NCBI GenBank assembly: GCA_020718645.1 | Contig: DYRQ01000001.1 | Location: 29,275-74,631 of the forward strand | Direction of reading: 5' to 3' | Source: Verrucomicrobium spinosum | Lineage (GTDB): Bacteria > Verrucomicrobiota > Verrucomicrobiia > JADLBR01 > JAIBCM01 | Length of the DNA: 45,357 bases | Part shown: one piece after another, positions 8,725-17,141 of the stretch | Numbering within the stretch: the stretch's first letter is position 1 | How the letters are laid out: each line of letters opens with the position of its first letter | The notes under the pieces: model-generated | Told to the model about the DNA's origin: nothing | Databases searched by the model: none | The model's input: the letters and a program-made list of their open reading frames with translations, nothing else | Translations under genes and position numbers: made by a program

Positions 8725-9258
8725 GTGCCCGACATAGAATTCCAATGTCACCAGTGCGGCCTTGATCTCGTCGTTGATCAGGAAGGTGCTGGCCTTGAAA
8801 CCGAGTGTCCTTCCTGCTCGGCTATCCTACTCATCCCAGAGCCATCTGTCTCTTTTGCAGAATCCCCCACAGTTCACACCACGGCAGTCCCAGCATTCCC
8901 TACCCAAGAAAGCATCCGCCACACAGCGCCGATCCACATTGCCCTAGAGCAAACGCGCCCGGTGGATCCCTCCCATTTCTCTGAGGCAGACACCACCAGC
9001 AAGCGCACGCCCAAAAAACCTTTTGCCCCGTTTGCTGGCAAACAAAGCAGTTTTGAGCCTGCACCCTCCGCCCATCGGCCACCCATGACTCCGCTGGCCA
9101 CTGCGGATGACATCGTCATCCTGTCCCCCGAGAAGAAGCGCAAGGAGGTCGTGCGTGCCGACCACAGCATGAGCGTATGGAAAATGTTTTTTTACCTCGT
9201 GCTGGCGATCGCGTGGCTCACCTCCCTGACCACCTTTCTCAATACACGCTCGTGGTAA
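8725..9258 (+). CDS. Zinc-ribbon membrane-anchored protein (second of a tandem pair)
   Basis: The GTG start is supported by AGGAG about 10 bases upstream. The N-terminus ('CHQCGLDLVVDQEGAGLE' then 'CPSCSAIL') is a zinc ribbon nearly parallel to that of the preceding gene. A long Pro/Ser/Thr-rich linker follows (about residues 45-145), then one C-terminal hydrophobic helix ('FFYLVLAIAWLTSLTTFL', about 154-173). That predicts a tail-anchored protein with the zinc ribbon in the cytoplasm. The function is unknown. Together the two genes look like a soluble and a membrane-bound version of the same binding module. Confidence 0.8.
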   Translation: MPDIEFQCHQCGLDLVVDQEGAGLETECPSCSAILLIPEPSVSFAESPTVHTTAVPAFPTQESIRHTAPIHIALEQTRPVDPSHFSEADTTSKRTPKKPFAPFAGKQSSFEPAPSAHRPPMTPLATADDIVILSPEKKRKEVVRADHSMSVWKMFFYLVLAIAWLTSLTTFLNTRSW

Positions 9259-9312
9259 ACTCTCTGTTCTAAGGCTTGTCGCAGGTAACGGGTTTCGCTT
9301 CTCGCGCAGGTC

Positions 9313-9759
9313 TCACTCGACGGCTTCTATCATGCAGTAGATCCCGTGGATCATATCTTCCGTTTCCTGCAAATTTTCGCAAAACGCCTCAACACTATTC
9401 GTGCGGAGAACATAAGTCTGGAACACCACTGTTCCCATCTCGCTCTCATCACCACGCTCGCGGCGCACGCTAAATGTCCCTAAGCCACTACAAGCGTCAT
9501 TCCAGTTGAGCATTTCTACAAACACTTGAGCGCCGTGAAGCTCGTCAACTTCCATCAGGCAAACATCCAAATACCAACCAGTTTTATCAGGGTCAGGGCG
9601 CCAGAAAAATAAAATCTCTCTACCTACGACGCAATCGCTCTTGTGGCAAAACCCATTCTCAGTCCACTCCACCTCAATACCACAGGCATCGAAGAGATAC
9701 GCCAGATGGTCCACTTCATTCTCCAACACTTCACTTTCATATGTTTTTCTGTAGCTCAT
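9313..9759 (-). CDS. Protein of unknown function (148 aa)
   Basis: I do not recognise this family. The 148-residue acidic protein has no signal peptide or membrane segment; it contains several Trp and Cys residues ('EVEWTENGFCHKSDC', 'WRPDPDKTGWYLDVC', 'EMLNWNDACSG') spaced as in a compact alpha/beta fold. Its DNA looks more A+T-rich than neighbouring genes. It lies alone between the convergent zinc-ribbon pair and the nitroreductase gene, and no Shine-Dalgarno sequence is evident. The ORF is credible because it is the only long open frame here and has regular composition. Confidence 0.6.
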   Translation of the reverse strand: MSYRKTYESEVLENEVDHLAYLFDACGIEVEWTENGFCHKSDCVVGREILFFWRPDPDKTGWYLDVCLMEVDELHGAQVFVEMLNWNDACSGLGTFSVRRERGDESEMGTVVFQTYVLRTNSVEAFCENLQETEDMIHGIYCMIEAVE

Positions 9760-9836
9760 GGTTTCACGATGTCAGACAACCTAGGACATCCGCTGTCCTA
9801 CACCTTTTTTCTTTTAAATAATATCCAAGAGACGCC

Positions 9837-10892
9837 TCAGAGCCTACCTTCGGCCAAGTCTATGATGTCCACGAAAGTGGTGAGGTCCGTGCGGGTCGGG
9901 TCGCAGCAGTCGCGCAGGTAGGTCAGGCGGGCCCGGCGGCGCTCATCGGTGCCACCGATGGAGAGGATCATTTCGTTAAATTGCTTCTTCTCATCCGCAG
10001 AATGGGGTTGGGTATTCACTTTGATCCAAGCCTCCAATTCCTTGTCTGAGGCACAGGCCTTGACAGCACCTACAAAAGCTTCTGGGGAAATCCCAAGAAA
10101 CTCGACCACCATCTTGTCGAACCCGACAGAGAGGTAGTTATAACCGGGCAAAAACCCCTGCTCGGCCAGACGGATTTTGTCCACCAGTCTAGCGAGATGA
10201 ACCAGCCCGAACATCAGCTCCTTGGGACTGCGCAGAGCTTGCGGTTGGTAGGTGTATGGGGTGCTCAAAGTCTCCTGAAAAACGACCGAAGACCGGGCTA
10301 ACCGCCCTGGATGCACTGGCTTGGAATCGGAATACCCGAGACAGAGCATCGCTGCTAGCGCGGTGCATTCAGTGGAGTTGACCCCTAGCAAGTTCAAGTA
10401 GTCGCCATCTTTCCAGCCATGAATAAAGTGGGAAGATAAACCGATGCTTTCTGCCGCCAGCGAGGCGTAGGCTGCTGCAATCATAGTATCTTTCACGGCG
10501 TGTTCGCGGGTGAGCCCGCCGAGGGATTTTTGGAAATCGCCAATGATCGTGGCATAGTGTTCTTTGGGATACTTGGTCCATGCCCCGGTTTCCGTCGCTG
10601 TTTTCAGCACGGCAGGCAGTCGCTCATGCCACCGATCAAAAGCAGCTACAAAAACAAGAACTACAGGCGCACTTCGGATCTGCGCCAAAGTAAATCCCGC
10701 CTCGGAGAGTCTCTCTTTACCCTCTGCACTTTTGACTGCAATGATGCGCCATGGCTGAAGATTCCAACTGCTGGGAGCCTCACAGGCGGCATCAATCACC
10801 GCATTCAAGACTGTTTCCGGTATCGGCTGCTTCTTAAATTCACCGACTGAGCGGCGGCTTTCTATGGCCTGCAATACAGTTTTTTCGTTCAT
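9837..10892 (-). CDS. Nitroreductase family protein fused to a C-terminal DUF5069 domain
   Basis: Residues 1-205 are a nitroreductase-fold flavoenzyme ('SRRSVGEFKKQPI', 'AACEAPSSWNLQPWRI', 'DTMIAAAYASLAAESIGLSS'), expected to bind FMN and reduce a substrate with NAD(P)H. From about residue 218 the sequence becomes DUF5069: 'LRSPKELMFGLVHLARLVDKIRL', 'GFDKMVVEFLGIS' and the end 'TTFVDIIDLAEGR'. DUF5069 is usually a free-standing small protein of unknown role. The ATG at 10892 is chosen because it overlaps the stop of the lipoprotein gene upstream as ATGA and has GAGGA before it; the track start at 10928 lies inside that gene. The two are therefore translationally coupled. Confidence 0.9.
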   Translation of the reverse strand: MNEKTVLQAIESRRSVGEFKKQPIPETVLNAVIDAACEAPSSWNLQPWRIIAVKSAEGKERLSEAGFTLAQIRSAPVVLVFVAAFDRWHERLPAVLKTATETGAWTKYPKEHYATIIGDFQKSLGGLTREHAVKDTMIAAAYASLAAESIGLSSHFIHGWKDGDYLNLLGVNSTECTALAAMLCLGYSDSKPVHPGRLARSSVVFQETLSTPYTYQPQALRSPKELMFGLVHLARLVDKIRLAEQGFLPGYNYLSVGFDKMVVEFLGISPEAFVGAVKACASDKELEAWIKVNTQPHSADEKKQFNEMILSIGGTDERRRARLTYLRDCCDPTRTDLTTFVDIIDLAEGRL

Positions 10893-11464
10893 AGTTTTTC
10901 CTCGGCTTTCAATAGAGCCTCCCTCCACTTAGCCAACACCGCATCAGCCAGTTGCTGTATAGAAACTACCCTGTGCACTTTATCGGGCGAGAGGCGTTCT
11001 TTCGAACTGGGGACATCGAAGGATGCTACTGGCACTCGACTGCTCAGCGAGAGGTCAAACAGGCGAATCCGTGCCGACACCCCAACTCCCGTGCGGCTGA
11101 ACCCCATCATGTATCGCAGGTAGGACTTGTCCACGATCTCGTGAAAATCTCCGTCCACCAACCATCCTTGCTTGGGCAGTGAGACTTCAGCTTTGCGAGC
11201 TTCGCCCTCGATTCCGATCCGCTCGATAACCGTGTCGCGAGCCACTGCCACTGTATCTTGCAGGAAGTTTTGCCGGGCGACCCCATCTTCTTTGGTGTGA
11301 ACCGTGGCGGACTGTAGGCCAAAATCTCGCACGATGACAATGGGTTTGGAGGGAGCGGCATGAGAACTCCCTGCCGTGGTTGGGTGGCTGGCACAGCCGC
11401 ACAAGACGGATAACACCACGAGGGCAACGGCGAGTCGTGAGAACATAGCGTGTATTTTATGCAT
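10889..11464 (-). CDS. Predicted lipoprotein of unknown function (DUF4410-like)
   Basis: The 191-residue product has a lipoprotein signal: a short basic start, hydrophobic core 'LAVALVVLSV' and lipobox 'LCGC', so the mature protein should be anchored by a lipidated cysteine. The rest begins 'KPIVIVRDFGLQSATV' and includes 'VVSIQQLADAVLAKW'; this resembles DUF4410-type lipoproteins, which have a beta-rich fold, but I cannot confirm that by eye. It overlaps the nitroreductase gene by four bases (ATGA), which implies coupled expression of an envelope protein with a flavoenzyme. The intergenic space upstream (56 bases) to the GYF_2 gene is short enough for a shared operon. Confidence 0.7.
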   Translation of the reverse strand: MHKIHAMFSRLAVALVVLSVLCGCASHPTTAGSSHAAPSKPIVIVRDFGLQSATVHTKEDGVARQNFLQDTVAVARDTVIERIGIEGEARKAEVSLPKQGWLVDGDFHEIVDKSYLRYMMGFSRTGVGVSARIRLFDLSLSSRVPVASFDVPSSKERLSPDKVHRVVSIQQLADAVLAKWREALLKAEEKL

Positions 11465-11520
11465 AAACGACCCCTTGGCAACACCACTCCTTTAACAAAA
11501 TTCCATCTGGCTGAGCCGGC

Positions 11521-12333
11521 TCATCCTGCGCTACTTCGAGAGTATTGCCGCTCATGAAACCAGTAGCAAATTGCTGTGACGAGGAGTCCAAGCACAAAAA
11601 AACTGGCGTATTGTAAAAATTGTTTGTCGAGAGAGGCTTTTTCCTCCGCCTTCCATCCGGTGCGAAGCACGAGATAATCGTGCAAAACATCATGGTCGAA
11701 TCGGACGAGGAGTCGGAGCGAACTCCCTGTCGGCGCGAGTTTTTTCAGGGAGTCCAGCGACTTCACTTTCACAGGAAGAACCCGGTCTGCGTCGAGGGTG
11801 ATTTGCTTATTCACCGACCATGAACGGTTGGGCGCGATCAGATCTCCGACGATGACTGGTTTAGTCCGATCCAGCAACTGCCTATCCGCTGTTTGGATTG
11901 CGGCTAACGCTATCGCTGATTTGGCTCTCACGCGGTAGGAGTGACTATCAAAAATGACAGCGGGAGCAAACTGTGCCTCCTTGACGATCAGGCGCGCTTC
12001 TTCGTAGCGATCCGGCTCAGAAACTCTAATGCGCTGCTCGTAGGTGTTGATCAAGCAGAGGGCAGCAACAGCGATGAGGTAGAAGGCTGCCCCAAAGAAT
12101 ATGGAACCCCGGTGGCTTTTTCTCTCCTCCTCCACCACCCGTTCTGGAGTGACAAGTGTAGAGAGATTCATCCAAGGTGCTACGGCGTCATCCGCATCTC
12201 GGATCTTGGTGTTGTCGTGGATGATCTGCCTTTGATACAAGTCCAGCAAGGCGGGCCAGCTTAACGGACCTTCGAAGTGAATACCATCTGTCGTGTAAAT
12301 ATACGAAGCAGACTCCATGCTGGGCTTGGGCAT
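11521..12333 (-). CDS. GYF_2 (DUF4339) domain membrane protein
   Basis: The N-terminal 60 residues form a GYF_2-like module ('YIYTTDGIHFEGPLSWPALLDLYQRQII...WMNL'), a small fold believed to bind proline-rich peptides. Two transmembrane helices follow, about residues 76-98 ('FFGAAFYLIAVAALCLI') and 241-260 ('FFVLGLLVTAICYWF'). The segment between them, about 140 residues, would be on the far side of the membrane. It is basic and mixed alpha/beta. The function is unknown. It lies upstream of the lipoprotein and nitroreductase genes on the same strand. A related architecture appears at 34582. Confidence 0.75.
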   Translation of the reverse strand: MPKPSMESASYIYTTDGIHFEGPLSWPALLDLYQRQIIHDNTKIRDADDAVAPWMNLSTLVTPERVVEEERKSHRGSIFFGAAFYLIAVAALCLINTYEQRIRVSEPDRYEEARLIVKEAQFAPAVIFDSHSYRVRAKSAIALAAIQTADRQLLDRTKPVIVGDLIAPNRSWSVNKQITLDADRVLPVKVKSLDSLKKLAPTGSSLRLLVRFDHDVLHDYLVLRTGWKAEEKASLDKQFLQYASFFVLGLLVTAICYWFHERQYSRSSAG

Positions 12334-12370
12334 GGAATAATGTTCCCGCTCTGTAAGATTTAGTCAAGAA

Positions 12371-12398
12371 AGGCTCTGGAACACAAGGTCCAGAGCCT
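12371..12398 (-). terminator. Rho-independent terminator after the secreted glycoside hydrolase gene
   Basis: AGGCTCTGGA and TCCAGAGCCT form a perfect 10-bp stem with an 8-base loop. Read on the minus strand the stem is followed by TTCTTG, a short T-rich stretch. It lies 28 bases beyond the stop of the 985-residue gene and ahead of the GYF_2 gene. Confidence 0.75.
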
Positions 12399-12425
12399 CT
12401 GCGCTACGGGATAATCTCTGTGCGA

Positions 12426-15383
12426 TTACTGCTCTTCGTAAACCAGAACCGTGGCCGAGACAGGAGGCAGTTTCAGGCTGTAGTTGTTCGAGAAATCGCT
12501 CTTCTCTTCACTCTCGATTTTGTAGAGCAACTCATCGCGGTTGGTAACACGGGGATCGTGGTAGGCCAGGCGATGGATGGAGACATGGGTTCCCGCAGCA
12601 TGGGGCAACACTACCTTAGCTGTGCGCGTATCGGAATAGCACCTGTTCAACAGGAGAAGAGAATGTTTCTTGCCATCTTGGAAGGCGTAACAGGAGACCA
12701 TGGGGACATTCTCGCGTCCCTTGACCTTGACCTCTTGTTTCTCGCCTTTCCAGTTCATCTTCATGGCGATCGAATCAGGGATGGTGATGGTCTTGACCTC
12801 CTTGGGCTGGACAGACATCAGATCGCCTTGGCAGTAGCGGTTGCGCAACTCGAGCGCCTGCCATCCGGCGAAGGGTCTCATGGTTTCCCCGTCGGTATGG
12901 CTGGTCCAGTTGATTCCTGTCTGGAAGTTGAAGTAGCCCTGTGGCCCATCGAAACCAAAGTCATGCAGCCAGATCATGTGCATATCCAGCGTTGCGATGC
13001 CGAGAGCCAGCGATTTACCGACCTCCTCACTCTCGTCTATGTAAGGTCTATCTGCACTGGGCAATGCGTATCCTGAACCATATTCATAGATAGCGATCCC
13101 CATATCTTTGTCCGTGCCAGAGGGTGCCCGGCCTTGAGCTGCCCTCGCAGCGACAACCTCGTTCATCTGAGGTGCCACTACTTGGTAGGGATAGAGCAGT
13201 TGGCGCTGGAACATGTCGGCATCATTGCCTCCCAAGACAGTGAAGCCATCCCATCCACCGATGTAATTGGCCACCGCCAACATATCCGCTTCTATGGCTC
13301 CCTTGATCATTCCATTGGTATAGGAAGGATTGTGGGAGTGTCCTCCTGCGATGAAATCAAACTTGTCCGCTTGATAATGTGGGCTCTTCTTCATCGCCCG
13401 ATACATGCGGTTGGCCAAGGCTGCATGGCGCTCGGGTTTAGCTGGGAATGATAGCGGATCAAAAACGGGGCTATTCCAACACTCGTTACCCATCTCGATG
13501 TAGATCTTCTTGAAGACCTTGGTCCATGGCTCGACTTGCCCGTGTTTTTCAGCGCGGATTTTCCCATAGGTAGAATTGGCTGGGCCGCCCAGGTATTCGA
13601 TCAGTCCCAGACACTCCTCCTCTGTCAAAAGGAAGGTATTGATCCACGGGTTAGCGCCAACCTGCCGGGCGGCATCCAGCAGGGTGAAAAGAGAGCCTGC
13701 TGTCGCAGGCCCCATATTCGCCTGTTTTCCTTTGCCAACGAACATGGATTTTTCCGAAAAGTCTTTTTGCAACACAGAATCCAGGGTGCGATAAAATTCG
13801 ATGCCTTGGGCCAGGTATCGAAGACTCTCGGGCTTCCAGTTTTGCAGCGCTTTCTGGTATTGGGGGAGGAATCGGAAGGGCTCGACCCCTTCCTCATAGA
13901 CTACAAAATTATCCACCCAGAGCGTGCCCCCTCCCGATGAGTAAATACCGAGTTGCTGGAGTTTCTCTGGATCCGGCTGATAATCGAAAGAGAGGGAATA
14001 TTTTTTCCACTCTTTACCCACTGGAATATTCTGGCTGCCGAGATGGCCCAAGGTCAGGGTCACCTCTCCGGCAACGCCCTCCTGCTTCATCCAGATATCG
14101 GCCAGATATTTTTTACCGGGCGTCAGGCGGGTCCAACCTTGTTTGTCTTGTATGAAATGGTGTTCGATCCCGCCCTTTTTGCCAGATGGCAAAGCCATGC
14201 GTAAACTCCGGGTGCTGCCGCCCTCTGGAGCATGCGTGGCAGCGTCCAGCTCCACCGCTGTGCCTTCCACAATCCCCATGCCTTGGAAAGTCTTCCTATC
14301 GCTGCCTAGGCAACTGGGTAAGTTGTCCCGCTCCATAGTGAGCAGATAGAGATCTCCCTCCTGCGTCGCTTCAGGTGCCGGGCTGTCGTAGTATAAGCGC
14401 TCTTCTTTATCTCGCTCTACGACCCATTTTTTCACCTTCCCCTTGTGGATTAACTCATAATAATCCCCTTTGATCCGGTAAACCTCGAAGTCGCCACCAT
14501 CCCAAAACCCAGTCGGAAAGGTCTGCCAAAATCCCAAGCCTCCCCGACCACCAGCGTAGTTATGCTCGATATAATCTACAGTGCTCACGCTTTTTTCGCC
14601 CACGACATTCATGTGCCGGAAGACTATTGGCTCGAATCCCGCTTGCCTGTTCCAGATATTGGTCATCCGATTGCCTTTCCAATGGGAGAAAGAATCGAGA
14701 ACGATGTTGGCGCCCGAGCCGGGAGCCGACTTCATTTTGACCTCTGTGCCCACCTCAAAAACATCTTCTTTCGGATCTTTGACCACCTTGAAAGCTGAGT
14801 CGGAATACTTGGCTCGCTCTTCATCGGAAATTTGGAGTTTTTTCACAGCCGCGTTGTCTGCCATCTCTGGGATACCAGCCAGCTTCCGCTCGATATTGAT
14901 CAAAGACTCCCCATTGATCGCGGCGCAGGACACGACTCTATCGGCAAAAATGACATCAACATCGAGAATGTAGGGATACGCCTTGAGTCCATTATCGGAG
15001 ACCTTGCGGATATCTACATCGAGCAGATATTCTTTGCCTATCTCCAAGGAGCCGAGGGTGAGATATCGGGTAACCCCCGCTGTGCCCTGACCCTCAGCCG
15101 CAGCTTGGGAGACATCGGCCTTGCCGCCAGTCTCCTTTTGTCCTGTGCGCCTGAAATTGTATTTGATGAAGCCTTCGTTAAAATTTTTCCCATCGGGTCT
15201 CATCTTGGCTCGCAGGAGGAAAGCCATGCGTCCCTCAAACTGGTTGACGAACACGCCACGCATCTGGGTCTTGCCCGGCTGGAGTTTAGAGATAACTATT
15301 TCCTCTTGAGCCAAGGCTGCCACAGGCAGCAGGGCGAGGAGGGAGAAAATGCAGGTTAATACCAAAGTAAAACAGCGACTCAT
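12426..15383 (-). CDS. Large secreted glycoside hydrolase, clan GH-A type (alpha-L-arabinofuranosidase-like)
   Basis: The 985-residue protein has a clear signal peptide ('LVLTCIFSLLALLPVAALA|QE'). Residues up to about 500 look like beta-sandwich modules, one ending 'GGTLWVDNFVVYEE' as in carbohydrate-binding domains. The catalytic barrel follows, with 'EMGNECWN' giving the acid/base glutamate (about Glu634) and 'IAIYEYGSG' a likely nucleophile (about Glu767); the Gly-Asn-Glu motif is typical of clan GH-A families such as GH51. The C-terminal 100 residues, ending 'PPVSATVLVYEE', resemble the beta domain of arabinofuranosidases. The exact GH family is uncertain and the substrate unknown. It is monocistronic, with a terminator after it, and divergent from a response regulator. 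Confidence 0.7.
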   Translation of the reverse strand: MSRCFTLVLTCIFSLLALLPVAALAQEEIVISKLQPGKTQMRGVFVNQFEGRMAFLLRAKMRPDGKNFNEGFIKYNFRRTGQKETGGKADVSQAAAEGQGTAGVTRYLTLGSLEIGKEYLLDVDIRKVSDNGLKAYPYILDVDVIFADRVVSCAAINGESLINIERKLAGIPEMADNAAVKKLQISDEERAKYSDSAFKVVKDPKEDVFEVGTEVKMKSAPGSGANIVLDSFSHWKGNRMTNIWNRQAGFEPIVFRHMNVVGEKSVSTVDYIEHNYAGGRGGLGFWQTFPTGFWDGGDFEVYRIKGDYYELIHKGKVKKWVVERDKEERLYYDSPAPEATQEGDLYLLTMERDNLPSCLGSDRKTFQGMGIVEGTAVELDAATHAPEGGSTRSLRMALPSGKKGGIEHHFIQDKQGWTRLTPGKKYLADIWMKQEGVAGEVTLTLGHLGSQNIPVGKEWKKYSLSFDYQPDPEKLQQLGIYSSGGGTLWVDNFVVYEEGVEPFRFLPQYQKALQNWKPESLRYLAQGIEFYRTLDSVLQKDFSEKSMFVGKGKQANMGPATAGSLFTLLDAARQVGANPWINTFLLTEEECLGLIEYLGGPANSTYGKIRAEKHGQVEPWTKVFKKIYIEMGNECWNSPVFDPLSFPAKPERHAALANRMYRAMKKSPHYQADKFDFIAGGHSHNPSYTNGMIKGAIEADMLAVANYIGGWDGFTVLGGNDADMFQRQLLYPYQVVAPQMNEVVAARAAQGRAPSGTDKDMGIAIYEYGSGYALPSADRPYIDESEEVGKSLALGIATLDMHMIWLHDFGFDGPQGYFNFQTGINWTSHTDGETMRPFAGWQALELRNRYCQGDLMSVQPKEVKTITIPDSIAMKMNWKGEKQEVKVKGRENVPMVSCYAFQDGKKHSLLLLNRCYSDTRTAKVVLPHAAGTHVSIHRLAYHDPRVTNRDELLYKIESEEKSDFSNNYSLKLPPVSATVLVYEEQ

Positions 15384-15604
15384 GACATCTATTTGCCACA
15401 GATCACCCTAAAAGTGAATAGCAATGTCATCGAATTCCAAAAAAAATTATCGGCCCCCCGCATATTCCAGAAACTGGGAACCCGACCCATGTCCGAGCAA
15501 GAATTTCAAAAAAGATCACTTGCAATAAGTGCGGTTTTAGCAAATAGTGCCGCTGAGTAGATAACAATAAACACTGTTTGTTTTTTCAGCCTACGACTAA
15601 CACG

Positions 15605-16315
15605 ATGCCCTTTATTCTCATAGCCGAAGATGATCTAGTTTCAGCCAGGATTCTTTGCCGTATTCTGACCGACATTGGATTCGAAGTTTTTTCTGTGGAC
15701 GACGATGATTCGTTTTGGGTGGAGTATCACAAACGCACCCCTGACCTTTGCATCATAGATATTCAGCTCAGAAAGGGGAATGGCTTGGTCATTCTCGAAG
15801 AGATTCGAAAGACGCACAGGGAGTTGCCTTGCTTGGTTTCTAGCGCCTCAGTGGATCGCACGATCATTGAACGAGCACTCGTGTTGAATGCTTTCGACAT
15901 CGTGGTCAAGCCCTACTACAGAGCCCGGATCATTGAACAGGTGCGCGCTGCGCTGGCGTTTCCGAAAGGACCTTTCGAGGCAGAAGAATTAATCATCGAA
16001 CGCCTTGGGATACCCAAAGCAGACCTGATTCGCATCTACCACGAAGCCGCCGATGTCTGTGCCATCTACCACTCCCAGCTCAAGGACATCTTGGAAATAC
16101 AGGATACCGACAGCCGCAACAGCCAACTGGCTGTGATCGCTTCGAGTCTCAAGGGCATGGGAAACAACTTGGGCATCCGTGCCCTTTTCCAATTTGCTGT
16201 CGAGATTGACACCCTCGGCCAAGAGTCTGCCCCCGTCCAAAAATTCCTTGCGAAGCTCGAGGAGATTCGGCAGAGCGTGATGAGACATGCCGAAGATATT
16301 CGTAGCCGCCACTAG
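15605..16315 (+). CDS. Response regulator: REC domain with a C-terminal degenerate Hpt-like domain
   Basis: Residues 1-118 are a receiver domain with acidic pocket Glu8-Asp9-Asp10, phosphoacceptor Asp52 ('LCIIDIQL'), switch Ser79/Ser80 and Lys102 ('VVKPYY'). The remainder is helical and contains 'SSLKGMGNNLGI' (about 180-191), matching the Hpt signature HxLKGxxxxLGA except that the phosphorylated histidine position is Ser180. It therefore looks like a REC-pseudoHpt protein that may bind but not relay phosphate. The track starts at a TTG (15578), but the ATG at 15605 places the first strand of the domain correctly. No sensor kinase is adjacent. The gene overlaps the next one by 29 bases, so the two are co-translated. 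Confidence 0.85.
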   Translation: MPFILIAEDDLVSARILCRILTDIGFEVFSVDDDDSFWVEYHKRTPDLCIIDIQLRKGNGLVILEEIRKTHRELPCLVSSASVDRTIIERALVLNAFDIVVKPYYRARIIEQVRAALAFPKGPFEAEELIIERLGIPKADLIRIYHEAADVCAIYHSQLKDILEIQDTDSRNSQLAVIASSLKGMGNNLGIRALFQFAVEIDTLGQESAPVQKFLAKLEEIRQSVMRHAEDIRSRH

Positions 16316-17102
16316 ATTTTTCTCGCTCGCTGCCCTAGCTCTTGCGCCGGCATTCGCTGCGGGCATGAGCATCACGACAGAAACTGAATCCGACGGAGTC
16401 AAAGAACAGGTTCGCCTTTTCATGGCTCCCCACAAGATGAGGGTAGATACAGCTGAGGTCAGTTCCATCCTCTTATTCCAAGAGCAAAAGATACTCATGG
16501 TGCTCCACTCGGAGAAAACCTATACCACCATGGACATGCCCAAGGAAAACGCTCTCCCGAGCGCAACCGATAAGGAGCTAGCCCCTAGCGTCCCACCTGA
16601 CTCCAGCGCCAGTAACACAGACTCTGCTCCACCAACCATCAAAAAGACGGGGCGCAAAGAGACTATTGGCTCATTCTTGTGCGAGGAATGGAAAATCTCC
16701 TACCCGGACGGCTCACGGGAAGAATGGTGGGTCAGCGAACAGGCTCCAGAACTGGCTGAACTAGCCAATCGCATGGGCACCTCCCCGAGCCTGAGCGATG
16801 AGGTGCTCGCGGCCAACCCATTCAAACTCGGCTGCTCAGGCATGGAAATCAAACACTTTCCCGTGCGCCAGATTTCCTATGATGCGGATGGAAAACTGGT
16901 CTCAAAAACTACCTTGCTCGCCTACGATAAACAGCCTGTCCCAGCCTCAGTCTTCTCGCCACCCAAAGGCTACAAACGACAGGATATCCCAGCAGGTTTC
17001 GGTGCCGCCGACATCGAGAAACTCGACCAGTTCCGCGAAGGGCTGGAAAAGAAAATGGAGTCCCTCGAAGACGAACTCAACAAGATACCCCCCGAGCCCT
17101 GA
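16287..17102 (+). CDS. Secreted DUF4412-like protein
   Basis: A signal peptide is present ('FFSLAALALAPAFAAG'), so the product is exported. The mature part includes 'QVRLFMAPHKMRVDTAE' followed by 'ILMVLHSEKTYTTMDM', the pattern of DUF4412 proteins: a strand reporting the extracted molecule, then a line recalling the last value. A Pro/Ser-rich linker (about 92-120) leads to a second part with 'CEEWKISYPDGSREEWWVS' and a charged helical tail 'LEKKMESLEDELNK'. The function is unknown. The ATG at 16287 lies within the end of the response regulator gene, a 29-base overlap in another frame. pyrE follows after 39 bases. Confidence 0.75.
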   Translation: MPKIFVAATRFFSLAALALAPAFAAGMSITTETESDGVKEQVRLFMAPHKMRVDTAEVSSILLFQEQKILMVLHSEKTYTTMDMPKENALPSATDKELAPSVPPDSSASNTDSAPPTIKKTGRKETIGSFLCEEWKISYPDGSREEWWVSEQAPELAELANRMGTSPSLSDEVLAANPFKLGCSGMEIKHFPVRQISYDADGKLVSKTTLLAYDKQPVPASVFSPPKGYKRQDIPAGFGAADIEKLDQFREGLEKKMESLEDELNKIPPEP

Positions 17103-17141
17103 CCCAGCACAGACACACCTCCCACCCTCTCACTTTTTTAT

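Noticed and set aside
9782-9800. Perfect hairpin TAGGACA-TCCGC-TGTCCTA followed by T-rich sequence
   Set aside because: The T-run is on the plus strand, where no gene ends; for the minus-strand genes on either side the context is wrong. It might be an operator, but nothing supports it.
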